Positions 9,175-16,853 of a stretch of 64,000 bases of DNA are shown one piece after another. The DNA comes from Pedobacter sp. PF22-3 (GTDB lineage Bacteria > Bacteroidota > Bacteroidia > Sphingobacteriales > Sphingobacteriaceae). A model generated the notes under the pieces. The model was given only the letters and a program-made list of their open reading frames with translations. It was not told where the DNA came from and made no database searches. The stretch's first letter is position 1, and every line of letters begins with the position of its first letter. The stretch covers positions 117,823 through 181,822 of the forward strand of contig NZ_JAPIVP010000011.1 in assembly GCF_026239555.1 (NCBI RefSeq). The letters run 5' to 3'. The position numbers were made by a program, and so were the translations under genes.

Positions 9175-10344
9175 ATGCAGATTACTCAAAAACTATCCCG
9201 AACAGACATCTTACTCATGGCTTTTTGCACAGGCCTGATTGTTGCGAATATATATTATTGCCAGCCTTTGGTCATCTTGATTGCAAAAGATTTTAAGCTT
9301 ACCGAACCTGTTGCAGGGAAGATTACCTACCTTACGCAGATCGGTTACGCTTTAGGCCTTTTCCTCTTAGTGCCACTGGGCGATATGTTTGAACGTAAAA
9401 AACAGATCCTTGTTATTACCGGACTTGCCATTTTGGCCTTACTGGTTGCTGCGGTTTCGCAAAGCTTTTTTATATTGGAAGTGGCCTCAATCTTAATTGG
9501 TGCCTGCTCTATTGTACCTCAATTAATATTGCCCTTAGCAGCCAATTTAAGTACCGATGAGAATCGTGGGGCCAACATTGGGATAATTATGAGCGGTTTG
9601 CTGGTTGGGATTTTAGCCTCACGTGCAGTAAGTGGCAGCATAGGCTTTTGGCTGGGCTGGCGAGCGGTGTATTATATGGCTGCAGGAATTTGTGGCTTGC
9701 TTATTTTTTTAATGGCGAGTCGCTTTCCACAAAGTTACCCTAATTTTAAAGGCTCGTACAAAGAACTCATGCGTTCTATGTTCGGTTACATCAAAACCCA
9801 ACCTGCCTTAAGGGAAACTTCGATTATTAATTTCCTTGCTTTTGCTATCATCAGCGCATTCTGGACAACCATGGTGCTATTCCTTGCTAACCCACCGTTT
9901 AATTTCCAGACTTTACAGATTGGACTATTTGGAATTGCCGGAGCTGCAGGCGCATTAGCTGCGCCACTAGTTGGAAAATTAAGCGACGGCAACAATCCGC
10001 GAAAAAACTTAATGATCGGTTTTATTTTACAACTCATCAGTATCGCTTTGTTTTATTTTACAAACAACCATTTATACCTTTTTGTAATCGGCATTGTACT
10101 GATTGACATCGGTCAGCAGGCTATACATGTAACCAACCAAACCCGCATTTACACCCTCATACCAGAAGCCAGAAACCGACTGAACACCATTTTTATGTCG
10201 GTTAGTTTTATTGGTGCCAGCTGTGGCTCGGCACTAGGTTTATGGCTTTGGGACCAAGGTGGGTGGGCTTTATTCTGTTATGGAATGACAGGTATAATTG
10301 TCCTTAATATTTTAATTTATCAGTTTTACGGAACAAAAAAATAA
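9175..10344 (+). CDS. Major facilitator superfamily transporter
   Basis: The protein has about 12 hydrophobic segments. The MFS signature loop between helices 2 and 3 reads GDMFERKK, preceded by YALGLFLLVPLG. The first cytoplasmic stretch and helix 1 (TGLIVANIYYCQPL) resemble DHA1-like drug or sugar efflux proteins; the substrate is unknown. An ATG 30 nt upstream (9145) is in frame, but it lies inside a degenerate GACT-rich intergenic word repeat. The ATG at 9175 (MQITQKLSRTD) is therefore preferred, giving 389 residues. The stop overlaps the next gene by one base (TAATG), suggesting coupling to the acetyltransferase. Confidence 0.88.
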   Translation: MQITQKLSRTDILLMAFCTGLIVANIYYCQPLVILIAKDFKLTEPVAGKITYLTQIGYALGLFLLVPLGDMFERKKQILVITGLAILALLVAAVSQSFFILEVASILIGACSIVPQLILPLAANLSTDENRGANIGIIMSGLLVGILASRAVSGSIGFWLGWRAVYYMAAGICGLLIFLMASRFPQSYPNFKGSYKELMRSMFGYIKTQPALRETSIINFLAFAIISAFWTTMVLFLANPPFNFQTLQIGLFGIAGAAGALAAPLVGKLSDGNNPRKNLMIGFILQLISIALFYFTNNHLYLFVIGIVLIDIGQQAIHVTNQTRIYTLIPEARNRLNTIFMSVSFIGASCGSALGLWLWDQGGWALFCYGMTGIIVLNILIYQFYGTKK

Positions 10345-10751
10345 TGGTTCAGATTGAACAAATATTCCCTTCGTTAACCTGGCGGATCAGACAAGAGGCG
10401 ATGTACCCAGAATTACCTTTTGACAGGGTTAAGCTTCCAGATGACTTTGACGGCATCCATTTTGGGTTATACCTTGATCATAAGTTAACAGGAGTGGTTT
10501 CTCTATTTTATGATGGAGATATGTATCAGTTCCGTAAACTGGCCATTCTACCTATTGCTCAGAAAGCAGGTTTGGGTTCACAATTAATGGACTATATCCT
10601 CGATTTTTGTAAAATTCAAAAAGCGACAAAACTATGGTGCAATGCACGTGTAAATGCTAAGGAATTTTATTTTAAATTTGGCTTCCACGAAACAGATAAA
10701 ACCTTTTTTAAAGATGGTTACGATTTTGTGGTAATGGAAAAAGAACTTTAA
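10344..10751 (+). CDS. GNAT-family N-acetyltransferase
   Basis: The 135-residue protein has the GNAT fold signature: a central beta strand RKLAILPIAQ followed by the acetyl-CoA pyrophosphate-binding loop QKAGLGSQL, then the late motif LWCNARVNAKEFYFKFGF. It transfers an acetyl group to an amine; the substrate is unknown. Translation starts within the MFS stop codon (TAATG), so it is made with the transporter. This might couple modification with export, but that is only inference. Confidence 0.85.
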   Translation: MVQIEQIFPSLTWRIRQEAMYPELPFDRVKLPDDFDGIHFGLYLDHKLTGVVSLFYDGDMYQFRKLAILPIAQKAGLGSQLMDYILDFCKIQKATKLWCNARVNAKEFYFKFGFHETDKTFFKDGYDFVVMEKEL

Positions 10752-10760
10752 ATTACCAAC

Positions 10761-10836
10761 CGTCATGCTGATCCGATTGCTATCGGATTTATTTCAGCAT
10801 CTTATTAATAGATCCTGAATCAAGTTCAGGATGACG
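10761..10836. repeat. Double-hairpin palindromic repeat, CGTCAT...ATGACG ends
   Basis: The outer ends CGTCAT and ATGACG are inverted. Inside, ATGCTGA pairs with TCAGCAT around a nested TCCGAT/ATCGGA hairpin, and ATCCTGAA pairs with TTCAGGAT. The same architecture recurs at 29130-29192. Confidence 0.85.
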
Positions 10837-10855
10837 AATATATAGAACGAACATT

Positions 10856-11971
10856 ATGGCTAAGAAAAAAGACGACGAAAAGAAAAAACATGTTGCTGTG
10901 GTTACCAAAAAATCGCTGCAGTTTCTTGAAGAATACATCAATAATCCTGCTCCTACCGGCTATGAATGGGAAGGACAAAAGTTGTGGTTAAATTATTTAA
11001 AACCCTACATCGACGAACATTTTATCGATAATTACGGTACCGCTGTAGGTGTGATTAACCCTAAAGCTGATTTTAAAGTAGTGATAGAAGCCCATGCAGA
11101 TGAAATTTCATGGTATGTAAACTACATCACCAATGATGGTTTAATTTATGTGATCCGCAATGGTGGTTCTGATCATCAGATTGCACCTTCTAAACGCGTA
11201 AACATCCATACCGAGAAGGGTCTGGTTAAAGCAGTATTCGGTTGGCCGGCTATCCATACCCGCCATGGCGAGAAAGAACAAGCTCCGGAGTTAAAAAACA
11301 TCTTTTTGGATTGTGGCTGCACCTCAAAAGAAGAAGTAGAAAAATTAGGTATCCACGTAGGCTGTGTAATTACCTACGAAGATGAGTTTATGGTTTTAAA
11401 CGACCGCTACTATGTTGGCCGTGCTTTAGATAACCGTGTGGGTGGTTTTATGATTGCCGAAGTAGCCCGTTTATTAAAAGAGAACAAGAAAAAACTTCCT
11501 TTCGGTTTATACATTGTAAACTCTGTACAGGAAGAAATCGGTTTGCGTGGAGCTGAGATGATTGCCCAGCGCATTAAACCAAATGTGGCCATTATTACCG
11601 ATGTAACACACGATACCACTACGCCAATGATCAATAAAAACATCCAAGGCGATTTATCAGCAGGTAAAGGCCCGGTTGTTTCATATGCCCCGGCTGTACA
11701 AACCAACTTAAATAAACTATTAATCCAAACGGCTGAGAAAAACCAGATTCCATTCCAACGTCAGGCATCCTCACGTTCTACCGGAACCGATACTGATGCT
11801 TTTGCCTATTCTAACGGTGGCGTACCATCGGCATTAATTTCGTTGCCGCTGCGCTACATGCATACTACGGTAGAAATGGTGCACAAAGAAGATGTTGACA
11901 ATGTAATCAGCCTGATTTACGAAAGTTTATTGAACATTAGTAATGGTCAGGATTTCAGGACGTTTAAATAA
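10856..11971 (+). CDS. M42-family metallo-aminopeptidase
   Basis: This 371-residue cytosolic enzyme belongs to the co-catalytic metallopeptidase family M42 (glutamyl aminopeptidase/TET-like). Metal ligands and catalytic residues are visible: His80 and Asp82 in IEAHADEI, the bridging Asp in GRALDNRVGG, the Glu pair in VQEEIGLRGA, an Asp in ITDVTHD and the final His in LPLRYMHTTVE. It removes N-terminal residues from short peptides. A lysine-rich N-terminus (MAKKKDDEKKK) precedes the domain. Its stop overlaps the start of the next small membrane gene by one base. Confidence 0.93.
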   Translation: MAKKKDDEKKKHVAVVTKKSLQFLEEYINNPAPTGYEWEGQKLWLNYLKPYIDEHFIDNYGTAVGVINPKADFKVVIEAHADEISWYVNYITNDGLIYVIRNGGSDHQIAPSKRVNIHTEKGLVKAVFGWPAIHTRHGEKEQAPELKNIFLDCGCTSKEEVEKLGIHVGCVITYEDEFMVLNDRYYVGRALDNRVGGFMIAEVARLLKENKKKLPFGLYIVNSVQEEIGLRGAEMIAQRIKPNVAIITDVTHDTTTPMINKNIQGDLSAGKGPVVSYAPAVQTNLNKLLIQTAEKNQIPFQRQASSRSTGTDTDAFAYSNGGVPSALISLPLRYMHTTVEMVHKEDVDNVISLIYESLLNISNGQDFRTFK

Positions 11972-12243
11972 TGGAAAAAGTTAATCACCAAAAAATCATC
12001 ATCAGCACCTTGTTAAAAGTTTTGCTCATGGTTGTTGTGATCTTTATTCTTAACGCCTGGCCAAGCATCAAACAGAGTTTTAGCGGCAATGTGCCGCCAT
12101 TGGATTATTGGCTCAATCATAGTTTTAAAGTAAGCAACATCATCCTCATTTTAGGATTTGGTGGTTATTTTTATTATAAAGATTTAACCAATCAAAAAGA
12201 ACTGATCGAAAGGTCAAAAAACACTGATCAGCTCGAAGCTTAG
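11971..12243 (+). CDS. Small two-helix membrane protein of unknown function
   Basis: The 90-residue protein is not recognised. Two hydrophobic segments are visible: about 9-30 (IISTLLKVLLMVVVIFILNA) and about 50-66 (VSNIILILGFGGYFYY). A charged C-terminal tail (KDLTNQKELIERSKNTDQ) follows. Its ATG overlaps the M42 peptidase stop (TAATG), so it is co-translated with that gene. No catalytic motif is seen. Confidence 0.7.
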   Translation: MEKVNHQKIIISTLLKVLLMVVVIFILNAWPSIKQSFSGNVPPLDYWLNHSFKVSNIILILGFGGYFYYKDLTNQKELIERSKNTDQLEA

Positions 12244-12637
12244 CAAATAACACCAAAGAAATTTTATCATAAAAAATCGCTGAGGTTGGCTATTTTAAGC
12301 CTAACGTTTACTGAACCTGCCAGATGAATTGCCATTGTTATTGCAGTCATCTGGCAGGCTACTTTAGACAATACCTGTTAGTACAGTCATTATTCTCACG
12401 CTACCTATCCATAGAATCCATCTAGTCTCCAGTTACCCTTTTTGCTCCTAATGCTATCATTATACCCATATGATAGCTATCGAATTTACTATACCGATAT
12501 CATGTTTTCAATTGTTTGTAGCTTCTTCGCAGTTATAATCTTTGATCAACTTCCTAATCTGTAGATTAATTTTTATTAATACTCAGCATATCTTCACATT
12601 GTTTGTGTAATTTACCTACATAGTTATCCTTATATTC
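12244..12637. other. 394 bp intergenic region with an inverted repeat and a palindrome
   Basis: No gene is seen. It holds a 12-bp inverted repeat (CCTGCCAGATGA 12316-12327, TCATCTGGCAGG 12347-12358) with a 19-nt loop and no T-run after it. Just before the PAS gene, at 12593-12610, lies TTCACA-N5-TGTGTAA. Confidence 0.7.
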
Positions 12638-13048
12638 ATGAACACAGACAAAAAAAATGTTGATCTATCTGTTATTTGCGATGATCATTGGGATGTAGTA
12701 TTCGACCAACTTGGCCTCGGTTTTTGGGAGTTGAGTATAGCAACAGGCATACTTCGTTCAACCCGATCGTTTAAAGAGAATTTTGGTTATCCGCCAGACG
12801 GCGTTTTAAGCTATGAGACGGTTTTAGGCTTAATTCTTCCTGAGGACCTTGATCATGTTCAGGATGAAATAGAGCTTACCGTAACCAAAGAAAAAAGCAG
12901 TTATGATGTGTTGTACCGAATCCGCCGTCCGGATGGGAAAATCAGATGGATCAAAGCCGATGGGATACTGTCCCAACCGGAAGGCGAATCGTTAAAATTG
13001 ATAGGAACAACTTTAGATGTTACCGATTTCAAACAACCTTCATCATGA
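12638..13048 (+). CDS. Stand-alone PAS-domain protein
   Basis: The 136-residue protein consists of little more than one PAS fold with PAC motif. LGLGFWELSIATGILRST opens the fold, and the end (YRIRRPDGKIRWIKADG, then LIGTTLDVTDFK) is typical of the PAS_3 family. No kinase, cyclase or DNA-binding output domain is present, so it may act by protein-protein interaction or as a ligand-binding partner of a kinase. The kinase at 16854-17930 carries a similar PAS. Its stop codon directly abuts the stop of the convergent exonuclease III gene. Confidence 0.82.
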   Translation: MNTDKKNVDLSVICDDHWDVVFDQLGLGFWELSIATGILRSTRSFKENFGYPPDGVLSYETVLGLILPEDLDHVQDEIELTVTKEKSSYDVLYRIRRPDGKIRWIKADGILSQPEGESLKLIGTTLDVTDFKQPSS

Positions 13049-13825
13049 TTACAGATCATTCAGTTCAATCCAAACGGGTCCGTGATCGCTTGTTTTTTCC
13101 CATCCCCTAACATTGCTATCCACTCCTGCTGATTTTAAGCGATCGCTCACCTGCGGACTCAATAAAAAATGATCAATTCTTAATCCGGCGTTTCTGCCAT
13201 AAGCATTACGAAAGTAATCCCAAAAGGTATAAATTGTTTCTGTTGGATATAATTTCCTGATCGCATCTGTCCAGCCCTGTGCCAGTAAGTTTTGAAATGC
13301 CAATCGGGTTTCAGGGCGGAACAACGCATCTTCAACCCATCTTTCAGGTTTATAAGCATCCATTTCTGTCGGAATTACATTATAATCGCCTGCTAAAACC
13401 ACGGGTATATTCCTCGCCAGCAAAGTTGCAGTATGTTTAGCAAAACGCTCGAACCATTGCAATTTATAATCAAACTTGGGGCCTGGTGCCGGATTACCAT
13501 TTGGCAGGTATAAACATCCAATAACTACACCATTTACAATGGCCTCTATGTACCTGCTTTGTAAATCTTCAGGATCTCCATCTAAACCACGTTTCAACTC
13601 TGTTATCTCTAAATTTCTGGTAAGTATGGCCACTCCGTTCCAGCTTTTCTGCCCGTGCCAGATGGCATTGTAACCAGCATCTTTAATCGCCTGTTCTGGA
13701 AATTTTTCCTGAGGGGCCTTTAGTTCCTGCAGGCACACCACATCTGGCTGGGTTTCTTCCAGCCAACGTAACAGTACAGGCAAGCGGCCATTTACACCGT
13801 TTACATTATAAGTAGCTATTTTCAT
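13049..13825 (-). CDS. xth: Exodeoxyribonuclease III (AP endonuclease family)
   Basis: The 258-residue DNA repair enzyme cleaves at abasic sites and has 3'-5' exonuclease activity. ExoIII/APE motifs: MKIATYNVNGVN (metal and active-site Asn), VVCLQELKAPQ (metal-binding Glu), AGDYNVIPTEMD, and LRIDHFLLSP with GWEKTSDHGPVW carrying the catalytic Asp/His. The reading frame extends 27 nt further upstream, but the conserved N-terminus begins at the ATG at 13825, so that start is used. It converges tail-to-tail with the PAS gene, with no spacer between stop codons. Confidence 0.95.
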   Translation of the reverse strand: MKIATYNVNGVNGRLPVLLRWLEETQPDVVCLQELKAPQEKFPEQAIKDAGYNAIWHGQKSWNGVAILTRNLEITELKRGLDGDPEDLQSRYIEAIVNGVVIGCLYLPNGNPAPGPKFDYKLQWFERFAKHTATLLARNIPVVLAGDYNVIPTEMDAYKPERWVEDALFRPETRLAFQNLLAQGWTDAIRKLYPTETIYTFWDYFRNAYGRNAGLRIDHFLLSPQVSDRLKSAGVDSNVRGWEKTSDHGPVWIELNDL

Positions 13826-13977
13826 CCTATAAATTTCAGCATAAAAACTCAAAAACAGAAGATTCTTCTATTTTGATCTTAAAGCCATTATTGGCAACAT
13901 TTTATGAAATACTTAAAGATAATTTGAAAATTTGGCATTATCTTGCATGTCATTTAGCGTAACCGTTTCAAATAATC

Positions 13978-14436
13978 ATGTTCAAAGCAGTCTCAAACAA
14001 TCTTTCTGCCGAACCGAAAGACATCCGTTGGTTCTATGACCAGTATGCACCCATGCTGCTTGGCTATATCAATGGTATTGTGCAAGATCAACAAAAATCA
14101 GAAGATCATCTGGTCGTTATTCTTACTTCCTATATTAAGGATGTAGCTATTTTGCCAGAAAAAAGCAGGTTAAATATCTGGCTCGAATTGCGCCAATATG
14201 CACAAAGTAAATTAACTTTGTATACGGCAAAAGATCATCAGTTAAATCTTAATCAATCCGTAGATAATGGTAGGCTAGATTTGTTAGATGATCTGCAAAA
14301 AAGAATTTTCTGTGCAGTATATTATCATGGAAAGACAATTCAGTACCTGGCGGCAACAATTGGATGTAATGAAAGCGAAATCCGCAATCAGTTAAGATTA
14401 TCAATCGATAAAATGAGGAGGGCAAGTGGAAATTAA
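13978..14436 (+). CDS. Divergent ECF sigma-factor-like protein
   Basis: The 152-residue protein resembles a short ECF sigma factor. The N-terminal part (DIRWFYDQYAPMLLGYINGIVQD) is like region 2, and the C-terminal part (LLDDLQKRIFCAVYYHGKTIQYLAATIGCNESEIRNQL) is like region 4 with its helix-turn-helix. The middle of region 2 is poorly conserved, so promoter melting ability is uncertain. It overlaps the next gene, an anti-sigma-like membrane protein, by 11 nt, which supports a sigma/anti-sigma pair. Assignment is by resemblance and context only. Confidence 0.7.
   Translation: MFKAVSNNLSAEPKDIRWFYDQYAPMLLGYINGIVQDQQKSEDHLVVILTSYIKDVAILPEKSRLNIWLELRQYAQSKLTLYTAKDHQLNLNQSVDNGRLDLLDDLQKRIFCAVYYHGKTIQYLAATIGCNESEIRNQLRLSIDKMRRASGN
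14416..14421 (+). promoter_or_regulatory. Strong ribosome binding site for the GTG-started anti-sigma-like gene
   Basis: AGGAGG lies inside the end of the sigma-like gene and 4 nt before the GTG at 14426. It decides that start over the ATG at 14444. Confidence 0.65.
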
Positions 14437-14920
14437 TAAAATTATGGAGAGCGGTCTAATGGAAACCTATGTGATGGGAATTGCCACCGAAGAGGAGGTA
14501 CAGAAAGTCTTATCGCTAAAAAAGGAATATCCGGCATTTAAAGATGCTTTGGAACAGCTCGAATATGACATGGAGGTACTGGCCCAAAGTATGGGTATTG
14601 AACCACCCGTTGATGCATTGGCCAAAATTGAGCTTGAGATTAATGAAATACAACGCCAGAACCAAGCTATTCAAACCACTGTTGAAGCCGAATACAGTTA
14701 TAATAAAACCCATCAAGAAAACAAACGTGGAAAATATATAGAGGTAGAATCAGAATCTAATCAAATGCGTGTGAATAAAGCCTGGAAATGGGCATTTATT
14801 GCTGTTTTTGTATTAGGTAAGATATTTTTAGCCTTTGCCATTTATTTTTACCTGGAGAACAGACAGGTGAAGGAACAACTTCAAGAATTAAAAATAGAAT
14901 TAAAACAAAAGATCAGGTAA
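14426..14920 (+). CDS. Anti-sigma-factor-like single-pass membrane protein
   Basis: The 164-residue protein has an N-terminal cytoplasmic part (SGLMETYVMGIATEEEVQKV) like the zinc-free anti-sigma domain of RskA-type proteins, then a membrane helix (about 122-144, WAFIAVFVLGKIFLAFAIYF). Its C-terminal stretch is short and charged, instead of the large periplasmic domain usual in RskA. The start is GTG at 14426, placed 4 nt after a strong AGGAGG (14416-14421), unusual here where Shine-Dalgarno motifs are rare. An in-frame ATG at 14444 would remove conserved residues. A strong terminator follows. Confidence 0.7.
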   Translation: MEINKIMESGLMETYVMGIATEEEVQKVLSLKKEYPAFKDALEQLEYDMEVLAQSMGIEPPVDALAKIELEINEIQRQNQAIQTTVEAEYSYNKTHQENKRGKYIEVESESNQMRVNKAWKWAFIAVFVLGKIFLAFAIYFYLENRQVKEQLQELKIELKQKIR

Positions 14921-15030
14921 AATATGCGAAATAGGAAAGATAAACCTATCTTTTTAAAACCAACACTAAACAGAAATGTTTAGCTGTTAAGATTCATTCA
15001 TGTTTGAGCGCATGTTTGAGTTTAGATATG

Positions 15031-15060
15031 GGGATAGGCTGCTAGTCTATCCCTTTTTTT
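15031..15060 (+). terminator. Intrinsic terminator of the sigma/anti-sigma operon
   Basis: GGGATAG and CTATCCC form a 7-bp stem around a 9-nt loop, followed directly by seven T. It lies about 110 nt after the anti-sigma-like stop. Confidence 0.9.
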
Positions 15061-15072
15061 AGATTTAAACGT

Positions 15073-15444
15073 TTATTTATCCAACAATGCCTTAACCTTC
15101 TGTTGGAGGTCCGTAATATCAAAAGGCTTTTCAATGGTATCATCAGGAGAACAGCTCAAATTATCCATATTCAAAGCTGAAAGCAATATTACAGGCAAAG
15201 ATGCTGTTTTAGGATTATGCTTTAATTTATTGCAAATATCCCGGCCGTCGTGTTTACCAATAAATATATCCAACAAAATTAGATCTGGTTGAAAATAATC
15301 GATTGTCTCCTCTAATCTCAAATCATCCCCATCTAAAACACCTTTTATATGATAATGTTCTTCCTCAAAAATTAACTTTATAATATCATGAATGTTTTCG
15401 TCATCATCAACTACAAGAATTTTCTTAACTAGCGCGTTGCTCAT
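15073..15444 (-). CDS. Single-domain response regulator (CheY-like receiver)
   Basis: The 123-residue protein is only a receiver domain: acidic pocket VVDDDE, phospho-acceptor Asp59 in LILLDIFIG, and the conserved Thr/Ser and Lys positions (LLSALN, IEKPFDIT). No output domain follows, so it probably relays phosphate or binds a partner. The longest frame starts at a TTG (15453) that overlaps a TAnnTTTG promoter box. The ATG at 15444 is therefore preferred. It is last in a same-strand signalling cluster (kinase, NarL regulator, ECF sigma). Confidence 0.9.
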   Translation of the reverse strand: MSNALVKKILVVDDDENIHDIIKLIFEEEHYHIKGVLDGDDLRLEETIDYFQPDLILLDIFIGKHDGRDICNKLKHNPKTASLPVILLSALNMDNLSCSPDDTIEKPFDITDLQQKVKALLDK

Positions 15445-15450
15445 ATGCAA

Positions 15451-15458
15451 CAAATCTA
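15451..15458 (-). promoter_or_regulatory. -7 promoter element 6 nt before the receiver gene ATG
   Basis: On the minus strand TAGATTTG matches TAnnTTTG. A TTG lies 21 nt further upstream. The short distance to the ATG suggests a leaderless or nearly leaderless transcript. Confidence 0.5.
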
Positions 15459-15516
15459 GTTGAAGTGAATTATTTGATACAATGTATTTATACCTGAATT
15501 TACCGAATAAATGATA

Positions 15517-16038
15517 TTACTGGGCAGCTAAACCCGATTTATAGTTTTTAAGCATCTTTTTCAGCAAGCCTCTCGCCACGTGTATTTTGGTTTTTACTGT
15601 ACCCAAAGGAATATCAAGCTCTGCAGCAATTTCGTGATATTTATAACCTTCAAAGTAACGGCAAAAACAGAACCTACAATCCTCCGGTAAGGCATTCAGC
15701 GATTTTTGTATATCCTCCATTATAAACTTGGCGGCACCACCATTTAAAGATGCGCTTGGAACCAGTTGAACGGAAGTTAAATCTTCTTCCTGCTGGATCA
15801 CTTCGTTTTTACGTTTTACCTTATAATAATGATTAAGAAAGGTATTTTTCAGGATGGTGAAAAGCCATGCCCGCACATTGCTGCCCATTTCAAATTTGCC
15901 CGAAAACCTAAAAGCTTTCATAAAGGTATCCTGAACTAAATCAGCAGCATCGTCTTCATCATGTGTGTATGCTAATGCCCTGTCGAAAAGCGGTTGCCTG
16001 TATTGGTAGATGTCGCAATTAAAATTTAATGTTTCCAT
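15517..16038 (-). CDS. ECF-type RNA polymerase sigma factor
   Basis: The 173-residue protein has sigma region 2 (FDRALAYTHDEDDAADLVQDTFMKAFR, including the core-binding helix, and GSNVRAWLFTILKNTFLN) and region 4 (LPEDCRFCFCRYFEGYKYHEIAAELDIP, then LGTVKTKIHVARGLLKKML). The TTG-started extension to 16071 adds eleven unconserved residues; the ATG at 16038 fits the family. No anti-sigma gene is adjacent. It lies between two response regulators, so phosphorelay control is possible but unproven. Confidence 0.9.
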   Translation of the reverse strand: METLNFNCDIYQYRQPLFDRALAYTHDEDDAADLVQDTFMKAFRFSGKFEMGSNVRAWLFTILKNTFLNHYYKVKRKNEVIQQEEDLTSVQLVPSASLNGGAAKFIMEDIQKSLNALPEDCRFCFCRYFEGYKYHEIAAELDIPLGTVKTKIHVARGLLKKMLKNYKSGLAAQ

Positions 16039-16162
16039 AATTCGTTTTTGGCTGATGTAAATATTTAACAAACAGCAACTCCTTATGTTATTTGTAGAAA
16101 TACCCGATTTTTTACGGTTTATTTAAAACACTTAAAAAAGGGTCTGAAAACGATCAAAAACA

Positions 16163-16813
16163 CTAGTCTACATAACCATTCCGCATGGCAAAACGCACTA
16201 AAGAAGCCGAGTTTTTAGTGCCGGTTTTACTGATCAAAGCCTCTCTTTGGCTCTCTACCGTTCGCCTGCTTAAATACAATTTATCAGCTATTTCCTGATT
16301 TGTCAAGCCATCGGCAATGAGTCTTAAAACATTAATTTCGCGCTCTGTAAAGTTAATTTCGGTATTCATTTTTCGCGAAAGTATATTCAGCTGCGTATTA
16401 AAACGCTCCAAAATAGAGATGCATAAATTAGAAGAAAGATACCGTTTTCCCTTCATTACATGCTTGATGCAAAACAGCAGTTCATCTTCTTCAATATCTT
16501 TTGAGAGGTAAGCAAAAGCTCCTGATATAAAAGCATTTGACGCGTACTTTTCATCTTCTAAAATAGACAAAACAACAACCTTTGTATGGTGTCCACGTTC
16601 TTTAATCGTATTGGCCAAAGCTATCCCATCAAGCCTCGGCATTACAAGATCTGATAAAATAATATCAGCTTTTATTCCTTTTTCCAGAAGCTCCAAGACC
16701 GCTAAACCGTCTGGTACTTCTGCAACAACATTGATGCCTTCGTGTTTTTCTATGAGTGCTTTAAGTGAGGCCCGGATAATATGGTGATCATCCGCAAGAA
16801 TAATGTTAATCAT
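16163..16813 (-). CDS. NarL/FixJ-family response regulator
   Basis: The 216-residue protein has a receiver domain (acidic pocket ADDH, phospho-acceptor Asp55 in IILSDLVMP, SKDI near the C-terminal Lys) and a C-terminal LuxR-type helix-turn-helix (FTEREINVLRLIADGLTNQEIADKLYLSRRTVESQ). It is a DNA-binding transcription factor. The PAS kinase gene ends 40 nt upstream on the same strand and is the likely phosphodonor. A -7 promoter box sits 4 nt before the ATG, so the gene may also be transcribed separately. Confidence 0.92.
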   Translation of the reverse strand: MINIILADDHHIIRASLKALIEKHEGINVVAEVPDGLAVLELLEKGIKADIILSDLVMPRLDGIALANTIKERGHHTKVVVLSILEDEKYASNAFISGAFAYLSKDIEEDELLFCIKHVMKGKRYLSSNLCISILERFNTQLNILSRKMNTEINFTEREINVLRLIADGLTNQEIADKLYLSRRTVESQREALISKTGTKNSASLVRFAMRNGYVD

Positions 16814-16817
16814 AATT

Positions 16818-16825
16818 CAAATATA
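16818..16825 (-). promoter_or_regulatory. -7 promoter element 4 nt before the NarL-regulator ATG
   Basis: TATATTTG on the minus strand fits TAnnTTTG. It lies in the 40-nt spacer after the kinase gene. No -33 element was recognised. Confidence 0.4.
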
Positions 16826-16853
16826 ACTTAAGCCCTTTTAAAATTAAAAACGG

